Assembly: GCF_030817055.1 (NCBI RefSeq)
Contig: NZ_JAUSYV010000001.1
Coordinates: 954,001 to 1,018,000 of the forward strand
Direction of reading: 5' to 3'
DNA length: 64,000 nucleotides
DNA from: Bacillus sp. V2I10
GTDB lineage: Bacteria > Bacillota > Bacilli > Bacillales > Bacillaceae
Made by a program: the position numbers and the translations under genes. Position 1 is the first letter of the stretch; each line of letters begins with the position of its first letter. The notes below the pieces were generated by a model, which worked only from the letters and a program-made list of their open reading frames with translations, ran no database searches and had not been told where the DNA came from. Shown here in pieces: positions 26,765 to 35,828 of this stretch.

Positions 26765-27796
26765 ATGATTCAATTTGAAGGTGTCACAAAGGTTTATAAC
26801 AGCGGCGGAAATGAAGTGAGAGCACTTGACGGCATTGATCTTCATGTGAAGCAGGGGGAGATTTGCGGTGTGATCGGATTCAGCGGAGCCGGTAAAAGCA
26901 CACTGATCCGCACAGTTAATTTATTAGAGCGTCCAAGCTCCGGAAAAATCATTGTTGATAATCTCGATTTAACGACTCTTTCCCAAAAGGAAGTAAGACA
27001 GGTTAAGCGCAAAATCGGCATGGTCTTTCAGCATTTCAATCTGCTGAATTCCAAAACGGTCTTCGCCAATGTTGCGATGCCGCTCCTTCTTGCAAAAGCT
27101 TCTCAAAAAGAAATCAAAGAAAGAGTAACAGAACTATTGTCGTTTGTAGGATTAGAGGACAAAGCAAATCAATATCCAGACCAACTATCAGGGGGTCAAA
27201 AACAGCGTGTCGGCATTGCCAGAGCACTTGCTACACAGCCTTCCATTCTATTGTGTGATGAAGCAACATCTGCACTTGATCCGCAAACAACCGGGTCCAT
27301 TCTGAAGCTTTTGAAAAAAATCAATCAGGAATACAACATTACGATTTTAATGATCACCCATGAGATGTCAGTTATTAGGGAGGTTTGCGATAGGGTTGCT
27401 GTAATTGAGGGCGGAAAAATTATCGAGTCAGACTCAGTTTTTGATGTTTTCTCAAATCCTCAAACAAAAACAGCTTCGAACTTTGTCAGCTCTGTTCTGA
27501 ATGATTCCATCCCTGTGTCTGTGCTGAAATTAGTGCAGGATGAGAATGCACAGGGACAGATTTTCAAAATTAACTTTGTCGGCAAATCTTCGGGACAGCC
27601 GCTGCTTTCTCAGATTGCTAAACGGTTTGATCTTGATATCAATGTTTTATTTGGAAACATCACAGAGCTTCAGGGCATTCCTTTTGGACATTTGATTGTC
27701 GAGCTGCAGGGAGCGGAAAGCGAAATTAAACGGGCGTTATTAGTTATGAATCAGGAAAATGTCACAGTGAAAGAGGTGGAAGTACATGCTAGTTAA
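26765..27796 (+). CDS. metN: Methionine ABC transporter ATP-binding protein
   Basis: 343 aa, same length as E. coli MetN. Walker A GFSGAGKST, signature LSGGQKQRVGIARAL, Walker B ILLCDEATSALDPQT, then a C-terminal NIL regulatory domain (about 260-343) that binds methionine for trans-inhibition. The ATG at 26765 follows GGGAGGCGTAC; earlier in-frame starts lie inside the riboswitch terminator. Overlaps metP. Confidence 0.95.
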   Translation: MIQFEGVTKVYNSGGNEVRALDGIDLHVKQGEICGVIGFSGAGKSTLIRTVNLLERPSSGKIIVDNLDLTTLSQKEVRQVKRKIGMVFQHFNLLNSKTVFANVAMPLLLAKASQKEIKERVTELLSFVGLEDKANQYPDQLSGGQKQRVGIARALATQPSILLCDEATSALDPQTTGSILKLLKKINQEYNITILMITHEMSVIREVCDRVAVIEGGKIIESDSVFDVFSNPQTKTASNFVSSVLNDSIPVSVLKLVQDENAQGQIFKINFVGKSSGQPLLSQIAKRFDLDINVLFGNITELQGIPFGHLIVELQGAESEIKRALLVMNQENVTVKEVEVHAS

Positions 27797-28436
27797 TTCA
27801 CAGCAAATTATTGATGCACTGATTGAAACACTTGCGATGACCGGTTTTTCATTGCTTTTCTCAACCTTGATCGGACTGCCGCTTGGTGTGCTGCTGGTCA
27901 TTACAAGAAAAGGGCACCTATGGGAAAATGCCATTATTTTTAATATCTTGAACGGTGTCGTCAATATCTTCCGTTCTGTACCTTTCATCATATTAATGGT
28001 CGCGATTGTCCCGCTTACCAGATTAATTGTAGGAACATCAATTGGGACTGCAGCTGCTGTAGTACCGCTTGTCTTTTATGCAGGTCCATATATTGCGAGA
28101 TTGATTGAGAACTCATTATTAGAAGTGGACCCAGGGGTCATAGAGGCAGCAGAAGCTATGGGAGCAACACCAGCGCAAATCATCTTTAAATTCATCGTAC
28201 CGGAAGCATTAAGCTCGCTTGTATTAAGTCTTACAATCGCAACGGTTGGTCTTGTCGGGGCATCAGCGATGGCTGGAGCTGTCGGCGGCGGCGGGCTCGG
28301 GGATCTCGCCATAACATACGGCTATCAGCGCTTTGATACAGTTGTCATGATTATTACCGTTACAATCCTTGTTGTACTCGTTCAGGGACTTCAATCATCC
28401 GGAAACTTATTATCTAAAAAAATCAGAAGACGATAG
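27786..28436 (+). CDS. metP: Methionine ABC transporter permease
   Basis: 216 aa, MetI/MetP family with five membrane segments. The EAA-type loop EAAEAMGATPAQIIFKFIVPEAL and the GAVGGGGLGDLAITYGYQRF stretch are family-typical. AAAGAGGTGGAAG precedes the ATG; overlaps metN by 11 nt. Confidence 0.94.
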   Translation: MLVNSQQIIDALIETLAMTGFSLLFSTLIGLPLGVLLVITRKGHLWENAIIFNILNGVVNIFRSVPFIILMVAIVPLTRLIVGTSIGTAAAVVPLVFYAGPYIARLIENSLLEVDPGVIEAAEAMGATPAQIIFKFIVPEALSSLVLSLTIATVGLVGASAMAGAVGGGGLGDLAITYGYQRFDTVVMIITVTILVVLVQGLQSSGNLLSKKIRRR

Positions 28437-28449
28437 GGAGAGAAACAGA

Positions 28450-29280
28450 ATGAAAAAATTTATTATCTTAGCACTTATTCTAGTATTGGGAGCTCTTGCT
28501 GCGGGCTGCGGAAATAAAACAGTAAACGGGAAAGAAGAAGTAAATGTCAAAATCGGCGTAAGCGGATCAGATAACCGCATTTGGGATTTTGTTGCAAAGA
28601 AAGCCGAAAAAGAAGGCATCAACATTGAGATTGTGACATTCTCAGATTACGTTCAGCCAAACCTGGCACTGGCAGAAGGTGAGCTTGATGCAAATGCATT
28701 CCAGACAATCTCTTATTTTAACGCATTTAAAAAAGAACATGATCTTGATCTTTCACCAATCGGTACAACTGTGATTGCTCCACTTGGACTTTATTCTGAA
28801 AAATATAAATCCATCAAAGACATTCCGGATGGCGGAAAGATTGCCGTTCCAAATGAAGCAACCAATATGGGCAGAGCGTTCCTTCTGCTTCAGGATGCAG
28901 GCTTGATTGAGCTTCCGGAGGACTTTGATGGAAATGGTTCATTGGACAAAATTGTTTCAAATCCGAAAAAATTAGAAATTGTTCCTGTTGTTGCAGGCCA
29001 GACACCGCGTGTATTACCGGATGTAGCAGGATCGATCATTAATAATGGCATTGCGGTAGATGCAGGCTTTAACCCAGTGAAAGACTCAATTTTCCATGAA
29101 GATGAAACGGCTACTCCATATATCAACATTATTGCAGCGCGTACAGAAGATAAGGACCGCAAAGAACTGAAACGCATTGTTCAGCTTTATCAAGAAGAGG
29201 ATACAGCTGAATTTATTGAAAAAGAATATGACGGAAGTACGATTCCTACGTTTGTGCCTTTAAGCAAAATTGGAGAATAA
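28450..29280 (+). CDS. metQ: Methionine-binding lipoprotein
   Basis: 276 aa NlpA/MetQ family. Signal peptide with lipobox LAAGC (Cys20). Mature domain with EIVTFSDYVQPNLALAEGELDANAFQ and IAVPNEATNMGRAFLLLQ typical of D/L-methionine binders. The ATG at 28450 follows GGGAGAGAAAC, 13 nt after metP; the longer ORF is an in-frame run into metP. Confidence 0.95.
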   Translation: MKKFIILALILVLGALAAGCGNKTVNGKEEVNVKIGVSGSDNRIWDFVAKKAEKEGINIEIVTFSDYVQPNLALAEGELDANAFQTISYFNAFKKEHDLDLSPIGTTVIAPLGLYSEKYKSIKDIPDGGKIAVPNEATNMGRAFLLLQDAGLIELPEDFDGNGSLDKIVSNPKKLEIVPVVAGQTPRVLPDVAGSIINNGIAVDAGFNPVKDSIFHEDETATPYINIIAARTEDKDRKELKRIVQLYQEEDTAEFIEKEYDGSTIPTFVPLSKIGE

Positions 29281-29299
29281 AATCTAAGGAGGGGTCATC

Positions 29300-30505
29300 T
29301 TGAGTACAGTTGTTGAAACTCTGAAAGAGGCAACGATTTTAAATATTGATAACAATAAGGAGAAGTATCTTCAGATCAGCCACTCCATTCATGAAAACCC
29401 TGAAATCGGCAATGAGGAGTTCTTTGCATCAAAGCTCCTCGCAGATCTTCTTCAGTCAGAAGGCTTCAGCGTTGAACGCGGAGTTGCCGGACATGAAACA
29501 GCTTTTCTTGCCAGAAAGAAATCTGCTTTAAAGAGCGGACCGGTTATTGCTTTTTTAGCTGAATACGACGCATTGCCCGGACTTGGCCATGCATGCGGCC
29601 ACAACATTATTGGCACAACTAGCACGGCAGCGGCTATTGCCCTGAGCAAAGTGATCGATGAAACCGGGGGAGAAGTTGTAGTCCTCGGAACACCGGCTGA
29701 AGAAGGCGGTCCTAACGGCAGTGCTAAAGGAAGCTTTGTCAAACATGGTCTGCTTAAAGGGATTGATGCAGCCTTAATGGTGCATCCGGCGAATGCAACG
29801 AGAATTACCGGAAATTCACTTGCTGTTGATCCTCTTGACTTTGAGTTTATCGGAAAGCCTGCACATGCAGCAGCTGCTCCTCACCATGGCATTAATGCCT
29901 TAGATGCAGTCATTCAGCTTTACAATGGCATTAATGCTTTGCGCCAGCATGTAACAGATGACGTGAAAATTCACGGGATCATTACACATGGCGGTGATGC
30001 GCCGAATATTATACCGGAATATGCAAAAGCCCGCTTTTATATCAGGGCAGCTACCCGAAAAAAATGCAGTGAAGCGACTGCACGCGTGAAAGCTATTGCA
30101 GAAGGTGCAGCACTTGCAACAGGTGCAAAGCTAAACGTCATCGCTTTTCAAAATGAAGTCGATAATCTGGTTTTAAACCGCTCATTTGATGATGTTTTTA
30201 AACAGGAGCTTGAAAGTCTTGGAGAGCAGGTTGAGACTGGTGAACGCGACGGATTAGGTTCAACGGACGCCGGCAATATCAGCCAGGAAGTGCCAACGAT
30301 CCACCCTTATATTAAAATCGGCCCGGATACCTTAATTGGACATACAGTTGAATTCAGGGAAGCAGCTAAATCTGAGCGTGGTGACGAAGCCCTCCTTCTG
30401 GGGGCGAAAGGGCTTGCTTTGACTGGATTAAGACTTTTGACAGATGAAGCTTTATTCAATGATATAAAGGAAGAGTTTCAGAAACGTAAGGCGTTAGAGG
30501 GCTAG
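29300..30505 (+). CDS. M20-family amidohydrolase/peptidase in the methionine operon
   Basis: 401 aa, AbgB/amidohydrolase branch. Metal ligands are visible in GHACGHNI, the catalytic Glu in GTPAEEGG, a His in LMVHPAN and a late His in LIGHTVEF. The lid/dimerisation domain covers about 185-290. TTG start with AAGGAGGGG upstream, 19 nt after metQ, before a terminator. Its position implies it releases methionine or another sulfur amino acid from an N-acyl or dipeptide form taken up with, or near, MetNPQ. That is inference from context; the family acts on many amides. Confidence 0.85.
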   Translation: MSTVVETLKEATILNIDNNKEKYLQISHSIHENPEIGNEEFFASKLLADLLQSEGFSVERGVAGHETAFLARKKSALKSGPVIAFLAEYDALPGLGHACGHNIIGTTSTAAAIALSKVIDETGGEVVVLGTPAEEGGPNGSAKGSFVKHGLLKGIDAALMVHPANATRITGNSLAVDPLDFEFIGKPAHAAAAPHHGINALDAVIQLYNGINALRQHVTDDVKIHGIITHGGDAPNIIPEYAKARFYIRAATRKKCSEATARVKAIAEGAALATGAKLNVIAFQNEVDNLVLNRSFDDVFKQELESLGEQVETGERDGLGSTDAGNISQEVPTIHPYIKIGPDTLIGHTVEFREAAKSERGDEALLLGAKGLALTGLRLLTDEALFNDIKEEFQKRKALEG

Positions 30506-30511
30506 AATGGA

Positions 30512-30545
30512 AAAGAACCCGTCAAAAAGATGGGTTCTTTTTCTT
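30512..30545. terminator. Terminator between the met operon and the convergent SDR gene
   Basis: AAGAACCC/GGGTTCTT stem with T runs on both sides. The last codons of the minus-strand SDR gene overlap it. Confidence 0.85.
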
Positions 30546-31391
30546 ATTGGGCAGCAGTTTTCCAATGATAATCGATTCCCACACACTCCATGGAAGAATT
30601 CTTTTTAAGAATAGAGAAAAACGGACCCCTTTTCCAACCGTGTATCTCAGTTTAACACCAGTCTTTTTTTTACAAAGCTTTACAATGAGTGCAGCAACCT
30701 CACCTGGATTTCCAAGTTTTTCTCTTCCCCGTTCAAGCTCATCTTCTATTCTAATCATATATTCAAAATACGGAGAACTTGCTTCCATTGAGACAGGTGA
30801 AACTCTCTTGCCTGTTGTCCAAATATTTGTAGAAAAAGACCCGGGCTCCACCAAAATAACATCAATGCCGAAAGGCTTCACTTCAAGGCGAAGGCTTTCA
30901 CTGAAGCCTTCAAGTGCATGCTTTGACGAAACATACGGCGACAGTCCCGGAAAGCCGATCAATCCGCTTATGCTGCTCATATTAATAATCTTGCCGCTTC
31001 GCTGTGATCGCATAAAAGGAAGGACAGCCTGTGTAACGGCAATCACACCAAAAAAGTTAGTTTCAAATTGCTCTCTGTACTCATCAGCTGTAATTTCCTC
31101 GCCGAAGCCGCCAAATGCATATCCTGCGTTATTGATGAGAATGTCTATTTTGCCTGTTTCATTCAAAAAATGTTTAAGCGCCTGAATGGAGTCAGAGGAC
31201 GTGACATCAAGCTCAAGCAATGTCACATTTTCATCAAGGCCATCATCCAGTATGGACTTCATCAGTCCTGCTTTCTTTTCCAGATTTCTCATTGTGGCTA
31301 TCACGTGATATCCGGCTTTTGCAAGTCCATGTGCTGCAAGCATGCCAAACCCGCTTGAAGCCCCGGTAATAAGCACTGTTTTTTTTGACAT
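30522..31391 (-). CDS. Short-chain dehydrogenase/reductase
   Basis: 289 aa classical SDR. NAD(P) motif TGASSGFG (10-17), LDVT, NNAG, catalytic Ser in NMSSISG and YxxxK as YVSSK. The C-terminal extension of about 40 aa (GVRFSLFLKRILPWSVWESIIIGKLL) may lie on the membrane. TMRN after the first strand is compatible with NADP. AGGAGGAATCTA precedes the ATG. Monocistronic; substrate not predictable. Confidence 0.88.
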   Translation of the reverse strand: MSKKTVLITGASSGFGMLAAHGLAKAGYHVIATMRNLEKKAGLMKSILDDGLDENVTLLELDVTSSDSIQALKHFLNETGKIDILINNAGYAFGGFGEEITADEYREQFETNFFGVIAVTQAVLPFMRSQRSGKIINMSSISGLIGFPGLSPYVSSKHALEGFSESLRLEVKPFGIDVILVEPGSFSTNIWTTGKRVSPVSMEASSPYFEYMIRIEDELERGREKLGNPGEVAALIVKLCKKKTGVKLRYTVGKGVRFSLFLKRILPWSVWESIIIGKLLPNKKKNPSF

Positions 31392-31508
31392 TAGATTCCT
31401 CCTTAAACAATAAGTAAAGCTATATATGATATTTTTTCATTATATAATGTCTTATCGTATTGGAGTAATTTAATGCAAAGGAAAAATTTATAGAGCTGAG
31501 TTTCAATT

Positions 31509-32600
31509 TTACTGCTTTTGGATTATTTGTTTTGTTATTGTTTTTTGCTGACCGAAAATATCCGTAATTTTAAGTTCAGCGTTATATGTTTTCTTTTTAT
31601 CTAATGAGGCTATCAATATTTCTGAATTAGACTTTGTACCAAAATTCGTCACTGATGCTGCTTGTGTTTGATTTTCAGTTTCGACAATTGTGATTTCATA
31701 TTCAAATTGCGGAGAACTGGATTCTTTCAGCTGCCAGCTTATATAGACTTTTTTATTTTTAGTTATAGCTTTAACAGAATCGATTTCGATATCATCAAGT
31801 TCTGGTTCTGCTTGCTGGCTGATAGTTAAAGTCGTCGGATTGGCAAGGTTAGGAATGGTTGTTCCGCCAGATTGATACCAAAAGTATTCTTCGGTTGCTC
31901 CTCCTGCCCAATTTGTATTCGAGCTATTAGTTGACATTGTCTGCTTATCCCAGGAATTCCACGTTCCATCAATTGATCGATTGTAGCCATTCTTTGTGCG
32001 GGCACCTCTTGCGTTCTCTGCAGTGCCAGCCCAATCTTCTTGGAAAAGAGTGAATCGTCCGCCAAAATTCACATCTTTAACGGGATAGGCTACTTCTGTG
32101 ATGAGAGCCCATTTATCAGAGCTGACATCTTTTACCCATTGCCCAAAATGAGTGCCATCCTGCATATCCCATCGTTTGATAACCATTCGATACCATTTTG
32201 AAAGATCCCATTCATATGGTGTCATTACCTTTAATCCTGTTCCTTCTCCGCCAAAACGCTCAACTTTTGCTTCAGGGTGAGAATATAAGGAAACAATGGG
32301 AGCTTGAACAGCCATTGGGTCCCATAATGCAAAATGTACGGTCCTGTTTGCCCAAGCCCGATCGTCCTGCTGCTGAAAGCCTGCATATCCGCCGCCCTCT
32401 GCACCTTGATTCCAGTTTTGAGTGGCCCAATATGTATAAGGCGCAGTAATAGTTGGTGACCAATCACTCATGACGATATCAGACTCAATACTCTTTAGAG
32501 GTCCTAAATAAACATTATCAGCAGAGGCTGCATGAGATAACGATGGAGATGCTAACAGGGCTGATACTAAAAGCCCTATAGCCAAAAATGTTCTTTTCAT
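31509..32600 (-). CDS. Secreted DUF3472-type protein
   Basis: 363 aa. Cleavable signal peptide (MKRTFLAIGLLVSALLASPSLSHA). A Trp-, Gly- and Asn-rich beta domain at about 30-260 (WNQGAEGGGYAGFQQQ, HFALWDP, FGGEGTGLK, GGRFTLFQEDWAG) has the look of DUF3472, a family suspected to bind or process glycans. About 275-363 looks like a fibronectin type III-like module. Last gene of the LacI-controlled sugar locus; its start overlaps the DUF624 gene by 4 nt. Probably acts outside the cell on the polymer whose breakdown product the ABC transporter imports. No hydrolase signature recognised. Confidence 0.7.
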   Translation of the reverse strand: MKRTFLAIGLLVSALLASPSLSHAASADNVYLGPLKSIESDIVMSDWSPTITAPYTYWATQNWNQGAEGGGYAGFQQQDDRAWANRTVHFALWDPMAVQAPIVSLYSHPEAKVERFGGEGTGLKVMTPYEWDLSKWYRMVIKRWDMQDGTHFGQWVKDVSSDKWALITEVAYPVKDVNFGGRFTLFQEDWAGTAENARGARTKNGYNRSIDGTWNSWDKQTMSTNSSNTNWAGGATEEYFWYQSGGTTIPNLANPTTLTISQQAEPELDDIEIDSVKAITKNKKVYISWQLKESSSPQFEYEITIVETENQTQAASVTNFGTKSNSEILIASLDKKKTYNAELKITDIFGQQKTITKQIIQKQ

Positions 32601-33241
32601 TTCTTTTCCTCATTTCTGAAAGTGATTTTTTGATTCCGTTCAAAGGCTTTAAGAGCAAGCTGCATGGTGAGGAAGACAGAGACGCTGATTGAAAAAAAGG
32701 GAAATAAACCAGGTACGATAAGCAGAATCATGTACAGTACGGATAACCCTAAAATCATTAAGATTGTATAAAGAGGATTGGATAGACCAATCAGAAAAGC
32801 TGCGCTCAAAACGTTCCGAATAGGCAGTTCAAAATGTACATATATTGGAATCCAATAGAATAAGAGAATGACCCAAATCATTCCAATCATGCATATGACC
32901 AATAGAAGTATGAGATGTGGTATTCCACCGATGATTTGAAGCAGCTGAAAGTTTAGCCAAAGAAGCAAAGTGATAAGGGTTAATAGAAAGCCCATAGCAT
33001 TCGATTTCACAAACTCTTTTTTTACTGCTCTCCAATACTCGCTGAATAGTTTAATATCATGATCTTTGTAAAGAATCATTTTTCTAATAACTGTAAATAG
33101 TCCTACAGTAGAAGGGAAGATTCCGAATACAATGAAGCCGCCTGCTGTAAATATAATCCATAGAATATTTAGATAGGCTGCTAACATAATCTTTTCAAAG
33201 AGCCTATAGCTTCCCAGCAAAAGCATTCTTGCAGTCATCAT
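32597..33241 (-). CDS. DUF624 (YesL-like) membrane protein
   Basis: 214 aa with about five hydrophobic helices. The N-terminal LWIIFTAGGFIVFGIFPSTVGLFTVIRK is the hallmark of DUF624 proteins, which sit in CUT1 sugar ABC operons such as B. subtilis yes. Two adjacent ATGs (33241, 33238) follow GGGTGA. Role unknown, possibly assembly or regulation of the transporter. Confidence 0.8.
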   Translation of the reverse strand: MMTARMLLLGSYRLFEKIMLAAYLNILWIIFTAGGFIVFGIFPSTVGLFTVIRKMILYKDHDIKLFSEYWRAVKKEFVKSNAMGFLLTLITLLLWLNFQLLQIIGGIPHLILLLVICMIGMIWVILLFYWIPIYVHFELPIRNVLSAAFLIGLSNPLYTILMILGLSVLYMILLIVPGLFPFFSISVSVFLTMQLALKAFERNQKITFRNEEKK

Positions 33242-33268
33242 TTCACCCAGTTTCTATGAAGAAATTCA

Positions 33269-33298
33269 GGTAACCTATAAGGAAGTTTATAGGTTACC
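33269..33298 (-). repeat. Perfect inverted repeat after the binding-protein gene
   Basis: GGTAACCTATAA/TTATAGGTTACC, 12 bp with a 6-nt loop and no T run. In the transcript this hairpin sits between the binding-protein and DUF624 genes. It may stabilise the abundant upstream mRNA or reduce read-through. Confidence 0.7.
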
Positions 33299-33308
33299 AT
33301 GTCACCCA

Positions 33309-34916
33309 TTATTTCTTGTAATTCTTATAGCCGGATTCATAAATCTCCATGTAGCGGTCTAAGTTCATTTGTTTAAGGGTCTGAACATAATCCTCCCATT
33401 TCGATAATGATGTTTTTCCGGAGATAAAGCTTGCTGTCATTTCATCTACATATGTCGTTATATCAGTTGAAATGGTTGACAGCTCTTCTTGTTCTTCTGG
33501 ACTGAAGTTAAATGCAGGCCAAATGTCTTCTTGTTTAATGGCGTAAGGTTCAGATTTTAGTGCATTTTCTTTAGATGCAGGCTTACCTTCAGAACCTTTA
33601 AAGTATTTTTCTTTAACAATTCCAGGATAATACCCGCCCGGCCATGTAAGATATTCGCTCAATGCCTGATCCAAATTTAAGCCATCAGGGTTTTTTGTCA
33701 TATTCTCAGTGTATTCAAACTCTCCATTTTTCTCTTCGTATGTCACACCTTCAAATCCCATAAAGAACATCTTTGTTCCTTCATCCCCGTAAAAGTGATC
33801 AACCCACCTAATCGTCGCTTCTGGATTTTTGTTCTTGTCCGTGATGACGAACATTCCGATATTTCCAAGTGGTGAACCCATTGATGTAAGCATTTGCTCA
33901 CCTTTAGGTCCTTTGAGCACAGGTGTTCCGACATAACCTTTTAACTGGTATATCGTCTCAGGATCGAGTCCGTTGATGACACCGAAGGTTCCATCTGAAG
34001 CTTTGGCAGTAAATGCTTGTGGATCAGCTGTGAAAATCTCTTTATCTATTAATCCGTCTTTATAGAGTTTATGAAGATAATCTAGCATTTCTTTATATTC
34101 ATCGGACGATGGAGTGAACCTGAGGTTGTTGCTTCCAGGTGCTAAATCAATATATGCATTGGCAGAACCATGATTATTAAGACCGAAAGACCCTTTAATA
34201 AATCCGATAGCTTCTCCAATTCCATATGCCCCAGACCATGGAATTTCATCAGCTTTTCCATTGCCATTAGGATCCTCTTCTTTAAACGCTTTGAGAACTT
34301 TATAAAAGTCATCTAAATTTTGAGGCTCTTCCAGCCCTAATTTTTCCAGCCAATTCTTATTGATCCAGGGTGTTCCCAAGTGCAGGCCTTTAAATTCTGG
34401 ATCATAAATAGTTGGAAACCCATAAATGCTTCCATCAGGCATAGTAACCCCTTTTGCAACCACTGGATTTTCTTCCATCAGCTTTTTAAAATTAGGAGCA
34501 TACTGATCAATTAGGTCGTTTAGTTTAAGCAATACACCCTGTTGCCCATATTTAATCAGATCGGCTTTTGGAAGTGCGGATGAGAATAGAACATCCGGAT
34601 ATTCACCGCTTGCAAGAAGAAGGTTTCTTTTTTCTTTTAAACTATCAACTTGTACCGTTTCCCAATCTATTTCAACATTGCTCATCTTTGCATATTCTTC
34701 CCATAACTTAAGTTTATTCCAGTCTTGAGATGCAAAAAATTTCCCTGCAAATCCTGTTAATTCTATTTTCTCATCTGCAATCGGCATTCCGGTCTTATTG
34801 ACTTTGACAGCAGATTCGCTCTTTTCTTTAGAAGCTTCCTCATTCGTACAGCCGCTCAAAATGGAAAATGCAAGAACACCTGATAAAAATCCATATCCCC
34901 ATTTATTGCTCTTCAT
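33309..34916 (-). CDS. Sugar ABC transporter substrate-binding lipoprotein (LplA/YtcQ-like)
   Basis: 535 aa, the long type-1 extracellular binding protein common in Bacillaceae pectin/glycan loci. Lipobox ILSGC near residue 24. GVLLKLNDLIDQYAPNFKKLMEENP and NWLEKLGLEEPQNLDDFYKVLKAFKEEDPNGNGKADEIPW are typical. The last segment includes an EF-hand-like calcium loop DPNGNGKADEIP. I chose the second ATG (34916) because AAAGGAGG lies 8 nt upstream of it and only 2 nt from the first. Confidence 0.85.
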   Translation of the reverse strand: MKSNKWGYGFLSGVLAFSILSGCTNEEASKEKSESAVKVNKTGMPIADEKIELTGFAGKFFASQDWNKLKLWEEYAKMSNVEIDWETVQVDSLKEKRNLLLASGEYPDVLFSSALPKADLIKYGQQGVLLKLNDLIDQYAPNFKKLMEENPVVAKGVTMPDGSIYGFPTIYDPEFKGLHLGTPWINKNWLEKLGLEEPQNLDDFYKVLKAFKEEDPNGNGKADEIPWSGAYGIGEAIGFIKGSFGLNNHGSANAYIDLAPGSNNLRFTPSSDEYKEMLDYLHKLYKDGLIDKEIFTADPQAFTAKASDGTFGVINGLDPETIYQLKGYVGTPVLKGPKGEQMLTSMGSPLGNIGMFVITDKNKNPEATIRWVDHFYGDEGTKMFFMGFEGVTYEEKNGEFEYTENMTKNPDGLNLDQALSEYLTWPGGYYPGIVKEKYFKGSEGKPASKENALKSEPYAIKQEDIWPAFNFSPEEQEELSTISTDITTYVDEMTASFISGKTSLSKWEDYVQTLKQMNLDRYMEIYESGYKNYKK

Positions 34917-34934
34917 TAACATAACCTCCTTTTA

Positions 34935-35816
34935 TTATCCTTTTATGGCTCCGATCATGAACCCTTTAACAAAATATCTTTGCAGGAAAGGGTATAAGAG
35001 CATCATTGGTATATTTGACACAACTAGTACAGCATATTTTAGCCCTTCAACACTTAACTGCTGCTTTACAAATGACTCGGAAGTCGCTTTGACCATTTCA
35101 TCCGTTTGACTCTGTATGAGAATTTCCCTCAAAATTAACTGGAGTGGGAAGAGCTCCCGGTCCTGCAAGTAAATCAAGGCGTTGAAGTAAGAATTCCAGT
35201 GGCCTACAGCATAAAATAACACCATTACTGCAATGACAGGCATAGATAATGGCAAAACGATCTTAATAAGAATCTGTATATTGCTGCAGCCGTCAATCAT
35301 TGCCGACTCTTGCAGTTCAATCGGAATTGTTGTTTGGAAAAACGTACGCATAATAATGATGTTCCAGATCGCTACTGCATTAGGAATAACCATTACCCAA
35401 AAAGTATCCAGCATTCCGAGTTCCTTAATTAATAGATAGGAAGGAATTAATCCTCCACTAAAAAACATAGTAAACACTAAGAATCCCATAATAAGGTTTC
35501 TGCCCATAAAGTCCTTTCTTGATAGGGGAAAGGCGGCCATTGTTGTCATCACGACGTTAATGGCAGTTCCAACCGTTGTATACTTTATCGTGTTCCAAAA
35601 ACCGTTTAGGATATCATCATTCATAAAGACTTTTTTATAGGCATCGAAATTAATATCCTTCGGAAGGAGCCACATTTCTCCTCTTAAGACATAGAGGGGA
35701 TCACTCACCGATGCACTGAGGACAAAGTATAAAGGGTACAGCACAAGCAGTGTAATAATGGCAAGTAATAGATAGTTCACGAAGTTGAAGACTTTATCTG
35801 ATGAACGGTTTGTCAT
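34935..35816 (-). CDS. CUT1 sugar ABC permease (LplC/YtcP-like)
   Basis: 293 aa, six membrane helices, MalG-type. N-terminal LLLAIITLLVLYPLYFVLSASVSDP and the EAA loop ESAMIDGCSNIQILIKIVLPLSMPVIAVM. C-terminal LQRYFVKGFMIGAIKG is characteristic of the LplC branch. I prefer the ATG at 35816 after GGAGATGAGG to the one at 35825. No ATPase gene is in the operon; as in other such loci a shared MsmX-type ATPase elsewhere is expected. Confidence 0.87.
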   Translation of the reverse strand: MTNRSSDKVFNFVNYLLLAIITLLVLYPLYFVLSASVSDPLYVLRGEMWLLPKDINFDAYKKVFMNDDILNGFWNTIKYTTVGTAINVVMTTMAAFPLSRKDFMGRNLIMGFLVFTMFFSGGLIPSYLLIKELGMLDTFWVMVIPNAVAIWNIIIMRTFFQTTIPIELQESAMIDGCSNIQILIKIVLPLSMPVIAVMVLFYAVGHWNSYFNALIYLQDRELFPLQLILREILIQSQTDEMVKATSESFVKQQLSVEGLKYAVLVVSNIPMMLLYPFLQRYFVKGFMIGAIKG

Positions 35817-35828
35817 ATCCCTCATCTC

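Noticed and set aside
30547..31185. 212-codon open frame on the + strand
   Set aside because: Antisense to a motif-complete SDR gene; no RBS or recognisable domain.
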